Source: Paraimprobicoccus trichonymphae (GTDB lineage: Bacteria; Bacillota; Clostridia; Oscillospirales; Acutalibacteraceae). From it: a stretch of DNA of 64,000 nt. Location of the stretch: the NCBI GenBank assembly GCA_036322875.1, contig AP027925.1:930001-994000 (forward strand). The letters are read 5' to 3'. Below the pieces are notes generated by a model. The model saw only the letters and a program-made list of their open reading frames with translations, searched no databases and was not told the DNA's origin. Shown in pieces: positions 38,780 to 48,219 of this stretch. Each line of letters opens with the position of its first letter. Position 1 is the first letter of the stretch. The position numbers and the translations under genes are program-made.

Positions 38780-38986
38780 TGCAAACAATGATTACGGTGA
38801 ATATACCATAATAAATTCACGGTAGTTAGTCAAATTTATATGTTTGAGCGTTCAAATCAGCGTTTAGAGCACCATCTTACTCGTTTTGTTAGAAAATTTT
38901 ATTCGGTTTCTCAAAGCACTGAAATGGCGGTTAACTCTTTGTATGTTTGGGCCTACAACCATCTTATTTCTAAAGTTTCTTTATAA
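38780..38986 (+). pseudogene. IS1-like transposase, C-terminal remnant
   Basis: The plus strand ends with ERSNQRLEHHLTRFVRKFYS and then VSQSTEMAVNSLYVWAYNHL. This is the C-terminal pattern of IS1-family transposases (ERxNxxLRxxLxRxxRKTxxxSKSxEM). Upstream sequence reads ANNDYGEYTIINS and is then stopped by TAG. No terminal repeats are apparent. Confidence 0.6.
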
Positions 38987-39109
38987 TTTACATATTTTTT
39001 GTGTTGCTTTGTTGTTTATAGCAAAAAATATATAAATTTTATAAAAAACTTGACAATAAAAAATAATTATAATAATATTTGCATATAAAATTTAAATGAG
39101 GTGGTCCAC

Positions 39110-39661
39110 ATGGCAGGTGTATGGAAAAATTTATACAAAAAAATTAAAAATGAAAGTAGTATACCCGAAGGGAAAACTGAGATTAAAAAAATCACACAAA
39201 ATTAGAGGGAATTTTTTGGCGAAGTATTTATCTTCAAGCTAAAATCTATGATGAAGATAGAAGTATAGCTAAAAGCTTAATTAAACAATTTATACAAGAA
39301 TTTAATAGCGGAATGGACATCATTGATTTACTTGGTAGCATGGTGTGGTGGTTGGTCCACTAACTGTTCAAGTAAACTCTTTAAACGAGATTAGTAAAGG
39401 AGCGAAGGAGTTTTTGAAAGAAGCCGATAGAATGTTAGAAGAAATCAAAAGTAAAACAAATTCTAAAAAAACTCAAAAAGAATCTATATCTATATTAAAA
39501 AAAAAATAGTTGATTGTGATGTTATTAATTATGCAAAAGTTATGGTAATAAAGAGAAAAAAAGATGACAAAATTATTAGTAAATTAAGTAAAGAAGTTTC
39601 TGATGAAACAAAATTAGAAATCCTTAAAACTAAACTCAGTGAAATTGGTCCAAAGTTGTAA
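39110..39661 (+). pseudogene. Decayed gene of an unknown family starting MAG
   Basis: It has a good start region (TTGACA about 39050, GAGGTGG, ATG) and reads MAGVWKNLYKKIKNESSIPE, but is then broken by a stop and frameshifts. Later pieces include SIAKSLIKQFIQEFNSGMDI, KGAKEFLKEADRMLEEIKS and LSKEVSDETKLEILKTKLSE before a final TAA. The lysine-rich helical style and the GAGGTG-plus-MAG start resemble the intact gene at 60258. No function known. Confidence 0.55.
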
Positions 39662-40124
39662 ATAGAACTGTTAATGGTAATATGTTGGACAAAAATTTTC
39701 TTAAAATTTTTTCACGCTTAAATATTACTTATTTGACACTGGCAGGTCATTTTTTTGTTAATCTTTTTTCACGATTGTCTGAGTTTAGTGGTTTTCTAGT
39801 TTATTTTATAAAAAATTGTAAAAAAACGCTATTGAAACATAGTGTTAAAATTTTTTTACACCTGCCAAAAACGACAAAATTTGTGACCATGTAAGTAAGC
39901 AAATGTAATTTAGAAAAAATATGAATATATAATAAAAATATGCAAAGAATAATTTATGGAGCACGCTTTTTGTCTAAGACAGATTTTCACAAAGCGTTCA
40001 TACGAAAAGTACTAAATTTTTTATTATTATTTGAACGTTTGCTATGATTTAATTATGAATAATTTTGAAAATTAGTCTTCAATTAAAAGTTGTGATTTAT
40101 TATTTCAATTAGAGGTGAATATTT

Positions 40125-41417
40125 ATGAGCTCAGAAGATTTTAAAAAATTTAAGACTTGTTTAAAACAAACAAAAGATGCTATAGACATGGCTAATGATG
40201 AAGATATCAAAAAGCTTGAACAAAGTTTGGCTGATCGATATTTTGGTAAAAAATTAAGAAATAATGTTGACAGTAGCTTTTTGGCTGAATTTAGCGAATA
40301 TAATGTTAAAAATAAAGAATACGATAAAAAAATTGACTATAAAAAGCTTTTGGATTCTCTTATTAAAGAGGCGACTGCGGAGTTTAAAAAGGTAAAATTA
40401 AATTTAAAAAATTATTTGAAAATTGACTATGCTTCATTTTTAAAAAAAATATATAATATGAAGGGAGAAGAAATTAAGAAAGCAGAAATAAACGCTTCAG
40501 GCAAAAATTTAGAAAATTTAGAAAAAACTAAAGCATGGATGGAAAATTTAAAAGAAGATACAAAAATTCAAGGACTAGTTATACCTACTTCTCACGATGC
40601 AGGTACACATTCTATAGAGATAGATTCGCCAGATGATGCATTGGGGAATGCTGCGAAAACTCAATCATTGAATTTCATGGGTCAACTAAGAGCAGGAGTC
40701 AGAAGCTTTGACTGGAGAATGAAACTTGAAAACGGAATACCCGTTTTCTTTCATGGACCTATTACAGGTGGACCAGCTACTGATGGAATAAGACAAATAA
40801 CAAAATTTCTTGAAATTCATAAAAAAGAGATAATAATTTTAACTATGGTTCATTGCGATAAAACTTGTCTTGACAAATTTATAAAATTACCTATGGTAAA
40901 AATATTCATAAATAAATTTGTTTTAGTACCTAGTAAACAAGAAAAAATGAAAGTTTCTGAGCTTACGATAAGTACATTTTGGGACAATACAAAAAATGTA
41001 ATTATATTTGACAAGTTTGGAATTGATAATTTTTCTTTTAAAGATGGATATAAAAGTGTATTTGACCCCCAAAAAAGAAATGATGAAAATGACGATGTTA
41101 TGTTAGAGAATGAAATTAGTTATTTGAAAAATAAGGATTCGGATAAACTTCATAAAATCACACCAATTCATACAGCGAAAGTTACGGACTTTTTTAAAAA
41201 ATGGCGCATAGCACCACTGCAAGAAAGCAGAAATGAAACATTTATTCTTAAACGTATTGATAAACTATTGAAAAGTAAAGATTTTATAAAAGAGGCTAAT
41301 ATGGTATCTATAGATGCAGTTGGTGAAGATAAAAAATTTATTCAAAAACTAATAGATTTAAATGAAGAACGTGGACATTTTAAAAAAATTGACACTTTCC
41401 ACGCCGGAGATTCTTAG
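40125..41417 (+). CDS. PI-PLC X-domain-like phospholipase
   Basis: 430 residues. After about 130 charged helical residues of unknown type comes a PI-PLC X-like barrel: PTSH157DAGTHSI (first catalytic His), GVRSFDWRMK and FFH210GPITGG (second His), then IIILTMVH on the next strand. The two-histidine layout matches phosphatidylinositol-specific phospholipase C and related phosphodiesterases. No signal peptide is visible. Export would need another route, perhaps guided by the N-terminal region. Bacteria rarely contain inositol lipids, so a host membrane target is plausible (inference). Good AGAGGTG ribosome site; single gene with a hairpin behind. Confidence 0.75.
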   Translation: MSSEDFKKFKTCLKQTKDAIDMANDEDIKKLEQSLADRYFGKKLRNNVDSSFLAEFSEYNVKNKEYDKKIDYKKLLDSLIKEATAEFKKVKLNLKNYLKIDYASFLKKIYNMKGEEIKKAEINASGKNLENLEKTKAWMENLKEDTKIQGLVIPTSHDAGTHSIEIDSPDDALGNAAKTQSLNFMGQLRAGVRSFDWRMKLENGIPVFFHGPITGGPATDGIRQITKFLEIHKKEIIILTMVHCDKTCLDKFIKLPMVKIFINKFVLVPSKQEKMKVSELTISTFWDNTKNVIIFDKFGIDNFSFKDGYKSVFDPQKRNDENDDVMLENEISYLKNKDSDKLHKITPIHTAKVTDFFKKWRIAPLQESRNETFILKRIDKLLKSKDFIKEANMVSIDAVGEDKKFIQKLIDLNEERGHFKKIDTFHAGDS

Positions 41418-41422
41418 GTGAT

Positions 41423-41447
41423 ATAGAAGTATATTTCTATTATTTTT
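41423..41447 (+). terminator. Weak terminator after the PI-PLC gene
   Basis: ATAGAA (41423-41428) and TTCTAT (41435-41440), then TATTTTT, directly after the stop codon. Confidence 0.4.
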
Positions 41448-41947
41448 AAACCCTATATTTTCAATATGGCTTTCACGAATTTTATAATCTTGATTATTCC
41501 AAATACAGACAAAATTTTTCAAAATCACAATATTTTTTTGTGTTTTTTAAAAATACTTTTGATCGTGTTTACAATTTCATTTTTAACACAATTTGGCAGT
41601 CTTACACGAAATTTTACTGAAGAAAGTTTAGGATTGCACAAAACCACATAATTAACCAAAACATTTACTAAATTTATGTATTCATAAAAATTGTTTCGAA
41701 AATCAATTTTTGTTGTTCTATTGTTAACAACAATTTAAATTTAACATTTATAATTTGTTTTTACTTTTCAAATGTTTTTTGATTATTTCATGTACTGTTT
41801 TATAACACTGAATAGCGCACCGAAACAAAATACAAATTTGCCTCATTATATTACATTATTTACTTTAATATAATGCGAGTTTTTTAAAAAAATATTAAAT
41901 AAAGTATAATTGTTTATATGTTAAAAAAAGTTGGGGAGGTATAAAAA
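41448..41947. other. Non-coding gap
   Basis: No supported gene. The last bases hold GGGGAGG, the ribosome site of the MBL gene. Confidence 0.4.
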
Positions 41948-43330
41948 ATGACAAGAAAATCAATTTTAAAAATTTGCGTATTTTTAATTTCTATAATAAT
42001 TTTGAATATTTTAGTAAATGCAGACTTTGACGGTGAATTGTCTGTTGATTTTTTTAACGTTGGAAAAGCAGATTGTAGCTTAATAAAGTTTAAAGATAAA
42101 AATATTTTAATCGATGCTGGAGATATTATTGAAAAAGGTATTCGTGAATATAATGTAGTTGACTATTTAAACAATAAAAATATTAAAAAAATTAATTTAG
42201 TTATAATTACCCATCCACATAGAGATCATATTGGGCAAATGAGAAATGTCATAGAAAATTTCGAAATTGAAAGTATCATAGTTTCAAAATTTAAAGAAGG
42301 TGTAAACTATGATTTTAAGATTTATGAATCAGTTTTAAAAACTGCAAATTCAAAAAAAATAGATATAAAATATGTAACAAATGGTGACAAATTTGAATTT
42401 GAAAATTTAAAGATTAATATTTTAGGTCCTTGCTATGAGTATAATAATATAAACAATGCTTCAATTGTATGTACACTAGAATACGGAGAAATTAAATTTT
42501 TATTTACTGGTGATGTACTAAAACAATCTGAAAAAGATATACTCTCAAAATATAAAGAAGATCTAGAATCTACAGTTTTTAAAGTTCCTCATCACGGCTC
42601 AGAAATTTCATGTTTTCCAGAATTTTTATATAGAGTAAATCCAAAATATTCAGTAATTTCAGTTGGAACTAATATAAGAAACTATCCTTCAGCTGATGTC
42701 TTAAAATATTTAAAAAATATTAATTCTCAAGTACTTAGAACTGACATACACGGTACAATAACTTTTTTTACCAACGGTAAAGATTTAAAAATAACCACAG
42801 AATTTTATCCCGAATATGTTGGCTCAAACAATGATATTAAAATAACAGCAGAAGCAGGGATTATTCCTAAAACAGCAATTTTATCAGCAAAAAAATTAGC
42901 TTCTGAATCAAATAACGGTGTTTTTAAAATAGGAAATTTAGATAAACCTGAAGAAATAGAACACATAGATATTTATGATATAAAGCTTTTAGATTCGAAT
43001 AATAATTTTATATCAAATTTTGAAAAAGATGTTCAAATTTGGCTACCTGTGAGAGATTATATGAACTTATCGGATTTAAAGGCTGTTTTCATATCTGACG
43101 AAGAAGATGAATATTTCAATGGTGAAATTAAAGAATATGAAGACAAAAAGTACTTCGTTTTTAACACACTTCATTTAAGTGAATTTGGAATTGTAGACAC
43201 GTTAACTTCACAAGAAAAATCTAATAAAGAAACTACCAATAAATTATATTTAATATTAATTTTAAGTATTGTTTTTATTTTGGGATTTGTGCTTTTTATT
43301 AAAAATAAAAAAAATAATCCGAAGATTTGA
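41948..43330 (+). CDS. Exported, membrane-anchored MBL-fold hydrolase (ComEC C-domain-like)
   Basis: 460 residues: a signal or anchor (about 6-25), then a metallo-beta-lactamase domain resembling the C-terminal domain of ComEC (VDFFNVGKADCSLI, ITHPHRDHIGQM with HxHxDH, LFTGDV, VPHHGSE). A beta-rich region (about 290-420) and a C-terminal helix with a basic KNKKNN tail follow. ComEC's channel (Competence) domain is absent, so this is a stand-alone nuclease or phosphodiesterase-type enzyme outside the cell. Its target is unknown. Tail-to-tail with ispE (1 bp apart). Confidence 0.8.
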   Translation: MTRKSILKICVFLISIIILNILVNADFDGELSVDFFNVGKADCSLIKFKDKNILIDAGDIIEKGIREYNVVDYLNNKNIKKINLVIITHPHRDHIGQMRNVIENFEIESIIVSKFKEGVNYDFKIYESVLKTANSKKIDIKYVTNGDKFEFENLKINILGPCYEYNNINNASIVCTLEYGEIKFLFTGDVLKQSEKDILSKYKEDLESTVFKVPHHGSEISCFPEFLYRVNPKYSVISVGTNIRNYPSADVLKYLKNINSQVLRTDIHGTITFFTNGKDLKITTEFYPEYVGSNNDIKITAEAGIIPKTAILSAKKLASESNNGVFKIGNLDKPEEIEHIDIYDIKLLDSNNNFISNFEKDVQIWLPVRDYMNLSDLKAVFISDEEDEYFNGEIKEYEDKKYFVFNTLHLSEFGIVDTLTSQEKSNKETTNKLYLILILSIVFILGFVLFIKNKKNNPKI

Positions 43331-43331
43331 T

Positions 43332-44207
43332 TTATTTTTTTATTAAATATGAAAAACAAAGGGATTCACAAAGAAAAGACTCACCATAGATTTTTTTTAT
43401 GTTTCCTAAACAATTTTTAGCCAAATTTAAATTTTTAAACATTCCAAATACACTAGGACCACTTCCAGTCATACTAGAGTTTAAAGCCCCGTATTTTAAA
43501 ATTAATTCTTTTATACTTGAAATAATATTTTTATCTTTATTTTCTAGCAAGTCTTCAAATCTGTTAAATAAGTTTTTCGAAATTTCTAACGAATCTTTTT
43601 TTTCTATTCCTAATAATATTTTTTTTATATCAAAATTATAATTTTTATTATAAAATTCAAATTTTTCATAAGCATTTTTTGTAATTATTTTTAAATTTGG
43701 TTTAACTAAAATAAAGTAACAACTCGGAATATTTTTTAATTTTTCTAATTTTATACCTGTTTCTGTTGCCCTAAATGTACCACCAAATAAACAAAAAGGT
43801 ACATCACAACCTATTTTAGAAGCTATATTTAAAAGTTCTTTCGACTTTAAATTAGTTTTAAAAATTTTATCTAAACCAATTAAAACAGCAGCTCCGTCAG
43901 TACTTCCACCCCCAAGACCTGCACAAATAGGAATATTTTTTTGTACATTTATATTTAAACCTTTATTTTTTATTTTTGTAAAATTAAAAAAACTAACTAT
44001 AGACTTGTAAATTATATTTTCTTTCAAACTACAATTTAAATCTTTATTGCAACCTATATTTATAGTGTTATCAGAATTTTTTTCTATGTCAATTATATCA
44101 TATAACCCCACGGTTTGCATTATAGTGTCTAAATTATGATAACCATCTGGTCTTTTACCTAATATTTCCAGTGCCAAATTTATTTTGGCTGGTGCAAAAA
44201 ATCTCAT
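43332..44207 (-). CDS. ispE: 4-diphosphocytidyl-2-C-methyl-D-erythritol kinase
   Basis: 291 residues, GHMP kinase fold. N-terminal PAKINLALEILGKRPDGYHN, ATP loop IPICAGLGGGSTDGAA, and C-terminal MTGSGPSVFGMF. It phosphorylates CDP-ME in the non-mevalonate isoprenoid pathway, which supplies the undecaprenyl carrier for the wall. Ribosome site AAGGGAA supports the ATG. The other MEP genes are not in the window. Confidence 0.95.
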   Translation of the reverse strand: MRFFAPAKINLALEILGKRPDGYHNLDTIMQTVGLYDIIDIEKNSDNTINIGCNKDLNCSLKENIIYKSIVSFFNFTKIKNKGLNINVQKNIPICAGLGGGSTDGAAVLIGLDKIFKTNLKSKELLNIASKIGCDVPFCLFGGTFRATETGIKLEKLKNIPSCYFILVKPNLKIITKNAYEKFEFYNKNYNFDIKKILLGIEKKDSLEISKNLFNRFEDLLENKDKNIISSIKELILKYGALNSSMTGSGPSVFGMFKNLNLAKNCLGNIKKIYGESFLCESLCFSYLIKK

Positions 44208-44399
44208 AAATTAATTTTCCCTTTTCAAATATTATTAATAGTATAATATAAATTTTTGTTATTCACAATCATAAATTTTAAATTAAAAACATAAAAATTA
44301 AATAATAATTGAGAAAATATATAAGACAATAAATAATTTTTTAGACGTATTTATTTATAAAAAACCTCAAAAGATAACAAAATGGAAATATTAGGAAAC

Positions 44400-44815
44400 T
44401 GAGATAAAAGTAATAATTGATATTGTAAATATTGGAGCAATTAAAACAGCTATAAATTTATTTAATGATGTGTTTGATACGTTAAACGATATTTATAAAA
44501 TAGAGGTTGCAGAAAAAAACAAGAATGTTAATGTTAATCAATGGGATTAATGTGACGCTGTGTTTGAAAAGTTATTAGTTAAAGACAGACATTTTGGAGA
44601 GTTATTAGTTAATGTTAAAAATATAACAAAACATTATTTATTTAGGTGAATTAAAAGAAGCAACAGGTGAAAATACCAAAAAGCAATGCAAAAAAATCTC
44701 ATCAATATAGAATCTAACGAAGAGATAATAAATGAAAAACTAAAAAATATCAATTTGCAAAAAAGTAGAATCGAAATTATAACTTATTTTAGCAAAATAA
44801 AAATCGGTTTGATAA
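44400..44815 (+). pseudogene. Decayed gene of unknown function
   Basis: A coding-like stretch reads IDIVNIGAIKTAINLFNDVF, then EVAEKNKNVNVNQWD and a stop. It continues in shifting frames (HFGELLVNVKNITKHY; NLINIESNEEIINEKLKNIN). No start is left. Same lysine/asparagine-rich helical style as the 39110 pseudogene; a shared family is possible but not shown. Confidence 0.45.
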
Positions 44816-44822
44816 GGGAATT

Positions 44823-45706
44823 TTACACTTTTGGATACATAAAATAATCATCATCATATCTTGATTTTTGACTGTGCAAAACAGTTAGTTCTATTATATT
44901 AGCCAAATTGTTACATGATCTTACAGGTAAATTGTATACAGGGAGTTTTATTCCTAAGATTTTTGTATATTCTAATTCATTACATAGTTTTATTTCATAG
45001 TTTTCCCATTTTTTCAAATTTATTACAATATCTATTTTTTTTGAATTTTCGATAGCCATCAGACCAAAAACTTTTTTTATATCTATTAACCCTAGACCTT
45101 TAATTTCCATATAATTTTCATGTTCACAGCAAAAACCTTCTAAAATATTCTCTGAAATTTTTCTAATTTCTACAGTATCATCTGAAATTATTTTATGTCC
45201 TCTTTTTATTAGTTCGAGTGCTGTTTCGCTTTTTCCAATTCCACTTTCTCCCGTTAATAAAACTCCGACCCCATTTATATTTAAAAGTTCTCCTGACCTA
45301 ATAATTTTAGATGCAAAATTATAATTTAAAAAAGATTTTAATTCATAAACTATATCTTCTGTGCTTTTTTCAGTTGACAAAACAGGTACCGAATACAGCT
45401 CAGCAAAGTTTATAATATTTAAACCAACTTTGATTCCATCAGCTACTAATAAAACAGACAACTCAAGAGAAAAAATTTTATTTATTAAACAATCTAATTT
45501 TTTCTTGCATAGCCTAAAAAAAATTTTTCCTCATTTTTCCCCATAATTAAAATTTCATTTGGATTAAAATTTTCAAATTTCCCAATAATCTCTAAACCCA
45601 TGTAATTTATACGCTTAGAATGTATTTTTATTTTATTAAACTGATCCGCAATATATACCCTTTGAAACCCAAATTTTTTTTCTATTTCATGAAGAAATAA
45701 AGACAT
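44823..45706 (-). pseudogene. hprK: HPr kinase/phosphorylase, broken by frameshift and stop
   Basis: The first 70 codons (from 45706, MSLFLHEIEKKFGFQ) encode the N-terminal domain and stop after GYARKN. The catalytic part resumes near 45480 in another frame (IFSLELSVLLVADG) and keeps Walker A GESGIGKSE and the signature GLGLIDIKKVFG. Joining them needs a one-base change in an A-run near 45500 and removal of a TAA just after. Two lesions suggest a real pseudogene; a sequencing error could explain only one. HprK phosphorylates HPr Ser46 in catabolite control. A 212-residue catalytic fragment could still start at TTG 45461. Confidence 0.75.
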
Positions 45707-45935
45707 CTTTTCACTTTCAAATCATTAATTAAACTTTATTTGTTATAAAATATCAACTTAAATTAAAACAATTACTTACAATATAAATCAATAAGCATAA
45801 TTTGTCAAATTTAGATTTTAATTTCTTATAAATTTTTGTTATGCTGTATCATATATTATTTTATCTGCACAATCCCTAAAACATACCGAGAAATGGTTAC
45901 CGAATTAAATAATCTGTTTTTTCACTTTAGTAGTA

Positions 45936-45964
45936 TTGACGTACGCAAATGCGTATGGTATAAT
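45936..45964 (+). promoter_or_regulatory. Promoter with embedded operator of the yefM-yoeB pair
   Basis: TTGACG (45936-45941), 17-bp spacer, TATAAT (45959-45964). The spacer holds the palindrome TACGCA-AA-TGCGTA (45942-45955). YefM-YoeB complexes repress their own promoter through such palindromes, so this is the likely operator. Confidence 0.7.
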
Positions 45965-45985
45965 ATTATTAAAGGGGTGACAATT

Positions 45986-46234
45986 ATGTATAATATAAAT
46001 ATTACTAAAGCACGAGATAACCTATACAATTTAGTCAATATGGCAATTGAAGATAATGAAATCATTAACATAAGCACAAAAAATGGTAATGCTATTTTGG
46101 TAAATGAAACAGACTATAATTCGGTTATAGAAACTTTGTATTTATCTTCGGATATTGAATATAAAAAAAGTTTGTTAGATGCTAAAAATACTCCATTAGA
46201 GGAATATGTTGATGAGGAAAAAGTTGAATGGTAA
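45986..46234 (+). CDS. yefM: Antitoxin, Phd/YefM family
   Basis: 82 residues from ATG 45986 (AAAGGGGTGA just upstream). N-terminal DNA-binding half (NITKARDNLYNLVNMA, ILVNETDYNSVIETL) and a C-terminal toxin-wrapping tail ending EEKVEW. The longer open frame upstream overlaps the promoter and is not used. It overlaps the toxin gene by 7 bp. Confidence 0.9.
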   Translation: MYNINITKARDNLYNLVNMAIEDNEIINISTKNGNAILVNETDYNSVIETLYLSSDIEYKKSLLDAKNTPLEEYVDEEKVEW

Positions 46235-46497
46235 AAAATTTCAGAATAAAATATAGCAAACAAGCCATAAAAGACATAAAAAATTTAAAATCAGCGAATT
46301 TAGACTCTAAAGCTAAAAAGTTAATAACTATACTAAAGGGTAATCCATACCAAAACCCTCCACCATATGAGAAATTAACCGGTGACTTAAATGGCATGTG
46401 CTCGAGAAGAATTAATATACAGCATAGATTAGTTTATCAAATCTGTATTGATGAAAAAATTGTGAAAATACTGAGAATGTGGAAGCATTATAAGTAA
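46228..46497 (+). CDS. yoeB: Toxin, YoeB/Txe family mRNA interferase
   Basis: 89 residues with a RelE/YoeB fold. Typical features are IKYSKQAIKDIKNLK, GNPYQNPPPYEKLTGDLNG, SRRINIQHRLVYQI and the C-terminal WKHYK, holding the conserved Arg, His and final Tyr used for ribosome-dependent mRNA cleavage. It looks full-length and intact. Coupled to yefM by a 7-bp overlap and closed by a terminator. Confidence 0.92.
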   Translation: MVKNFRIKYSKQAIKDIKNLKSANLDSKAKKLITILKGNPYQNPPPYEKLTGDLNGMCSRRINIQHRLVYQICIDEKIVKILRMWKHYK

Positions 46498-46503
46498 AAT
46501 TGG

Positions 46504-46528
46504 AACGCTCTGAAGAGAGCGTTTTTTT
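46504..46528 (+). terminator. Terminator of the yefM-yoeB operon
   Basis: AACGCTCT-GAAG-AGAGCGTT, then TTTTT, 7 bp after the yoeB stop. Confidence 0.9.
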
Positions 46529-46530
46529 AT

Positions 46531-47255
46531 TTGAAAGTGGTGATAAAAACGGCAAGCGGAAGTAATACTTTTGGCGGTACAATCAAGCTAGAGGGCGAAA
46601 AAGAATATCGTAACGCACTAAAACAAATAAATTCAGAATTACGTGTTTTAGGCTCTGAAATGACCAAAGCAACCGCAAAATTTGATAAAAATGATAAATC
46701 TGTTGAAGGCTTATCAAAGAAAAACGAAGTCTTGAATAACCAAATAGACAAGCAAAAGGACAAGGTTTCAACCTTAAAGGAAGCATTAAAAACTTCCAGC
46801 TAAGAATACGGCGAGAATGATAAAAAAACTAAGAACTGGCAAATTTCGTTAAATAAAGCCGAAGTTGATTTAATTAAGATGAAAAAAAGCTTGTAAACAA
46901 TGAAAAGCCTTAAAATACGAGAAAAAAACCACATCGGAAAATGCGCAAGAGTAGGGTGAATTTGGCAAAATCGAAGACGAAGCCGGGAAAAAAATTCGAA
47001 AAGTTTGGTGAGATTTTCAAAACATCGCTCGCATCGCAAGTCGCACTGGAAGCAATAATAGGTATAAATACTTGATAAATGCGATAGATTAGGTAACTAT
47101 TTACACTGCGAGTTACGGCAATTCGATTTTTGAGATGTCGGAAAAAACAGGTGTATTCATATAAGTACTTCAAGAATATTCAGCAATTGCAGAGCTTGTA
47201 GATGTTGATTCAAATACAATGACAAAAATTCTATCTCGAAACAAATAAAATCCGA
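46531..47255 (+). pseudogene. Phage tail tape-measure protein, N-terminal remnant
   Basis: It opens with FGGTIKLEGEKEYRNALKQI and SELRVLGSEMTKATAKF, the typical start of clostridial siphophage tape-measure proteins. It stops at 46801, then continues with more stops and shifts as SENAQE, GKIEDEAGKK and SYGNSIFEMSEKTGV until about 47250. A complete gene would be over 2 kb, and no other phage gene is near. The 27.6-kb fragment matches its later part. Confidence 0.85.
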
Positions 47256-47370
47256 TGCTAAACACTTTTAACGACTTGAAAAGCATGCTCGAATTACGTA
47301 ATAAATTAGGAATTTTATTAAAAAAACTTCAAATATTTGTTATAATATTAAACTAAAGGTAGTTGAGTTA

Positions 47371-48207
47371 ATGTCAATTCTAAAAATTGAGGATCTTTCT
47401 TACAAATATGAATTCAGTAAAATTAACGCTATAGATAATATAAATTTCAAGGTTGATAAAACTGAGATAATAGGATTAATTGGTCATACAGGATCTGGAA
47501 AATCTACTTTTGTACAATTGTTAAATGGGATTTTAAAGCCTACATCAGGTGAAATCTTTTTAAATGATGTAAATATAAAAAACATAGAAAACTTGTATTC
47601 TAAAATTGGAATTGTCTTTCAAAATCCTGAAAATCAGTTATTTTCTGATACTGTTTATAATGATATTTCATTTGGATTAGAAAAACTTAACTTAAACAAA
47701 CAAGAAGTAAAAAATAGAGTTTGCGATTCTTTGAAATTTGTAAATTTGAGCAAAGAAATTTTGGAAAAAAATCCTTTTGAACTATCAGGGGGTCAGAAAA
47801 GAAAAGTTGCACTTGCTGGAGTTTTCTGTATGGAACCAGAAATTTTAGTTTTAGATGAGCCTACCTCAAGCTTAGATCCAATAAGCAAAAAGCTTTTGAT
47901 AAAAAATATTATTAATTATAAGGAAACAAAAAAAAATATTGTAATATTCATAACTCATAATATGGAGGAAGTGGCTAAAATTTCTGATAGAATTTTGGTA
48001 ATGTCTAAAGGGAAATTTGTTTCTATTGATACACCAGAAAAAATATTTTCAGAGCCTGAAAAATTAAAAAATTTAAACTTAGAGATTCCACAAATTACTC
48101 AAATCATGATAAATTTGAATAACCAAAATTATAAAATTAAAAATAATATAATTAATGTTGAAAACGCTGTTAATATATTGTTAGATCTATATCGAAAAAA
48201 TTATTGA
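47371..48207 (+). CDS. Energy-coupling factor (ECF) transporter ATPase, orphan
   Basis: 278 residues. Walker A GHTGSGKST, Q-loop VFQNPENQLFSDTV (the PENQ motif is typical of EcfA/CbiO), signature LSGGQKRKVALAG, Walker B ILVLDEPTSSLDP, and switch THNMEE. It powers uptake of vitamins or metal ions together with a second ATPase, EcfT and an S protein. None of these is adjacent: the next DNA is a decayed, unrelated membrane protein gene. The 3' part of the operon was probably replaced or lost. Confidence 0.85.
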   Translation: MSILKIEDLSYKYEFSKINAIDNINFKVDKTEIIGLIGHTGSGKSTFVQLLNGILKPTSGEIFLNDVNIKNIENLYSKIGIVFQNPENQLFSDTVYNDISFGLEKLNLNKQEVKNRVCDSLKFVNLSKEILEKNPFELSGGQKRKVALAGVFCMEPEILVLDEPTSSLDPISKKLLIKNIINYKETKKNIVIFITHNMEEVAKISDRILVMSKGKFVSIDTPEKIFSEPEKLKNLNLEIPQITQIMINLNNQNYKIKNNIINVENAVNILLDLYRKNY

Positions 48208-48219
48208 AAAATTTAAATT

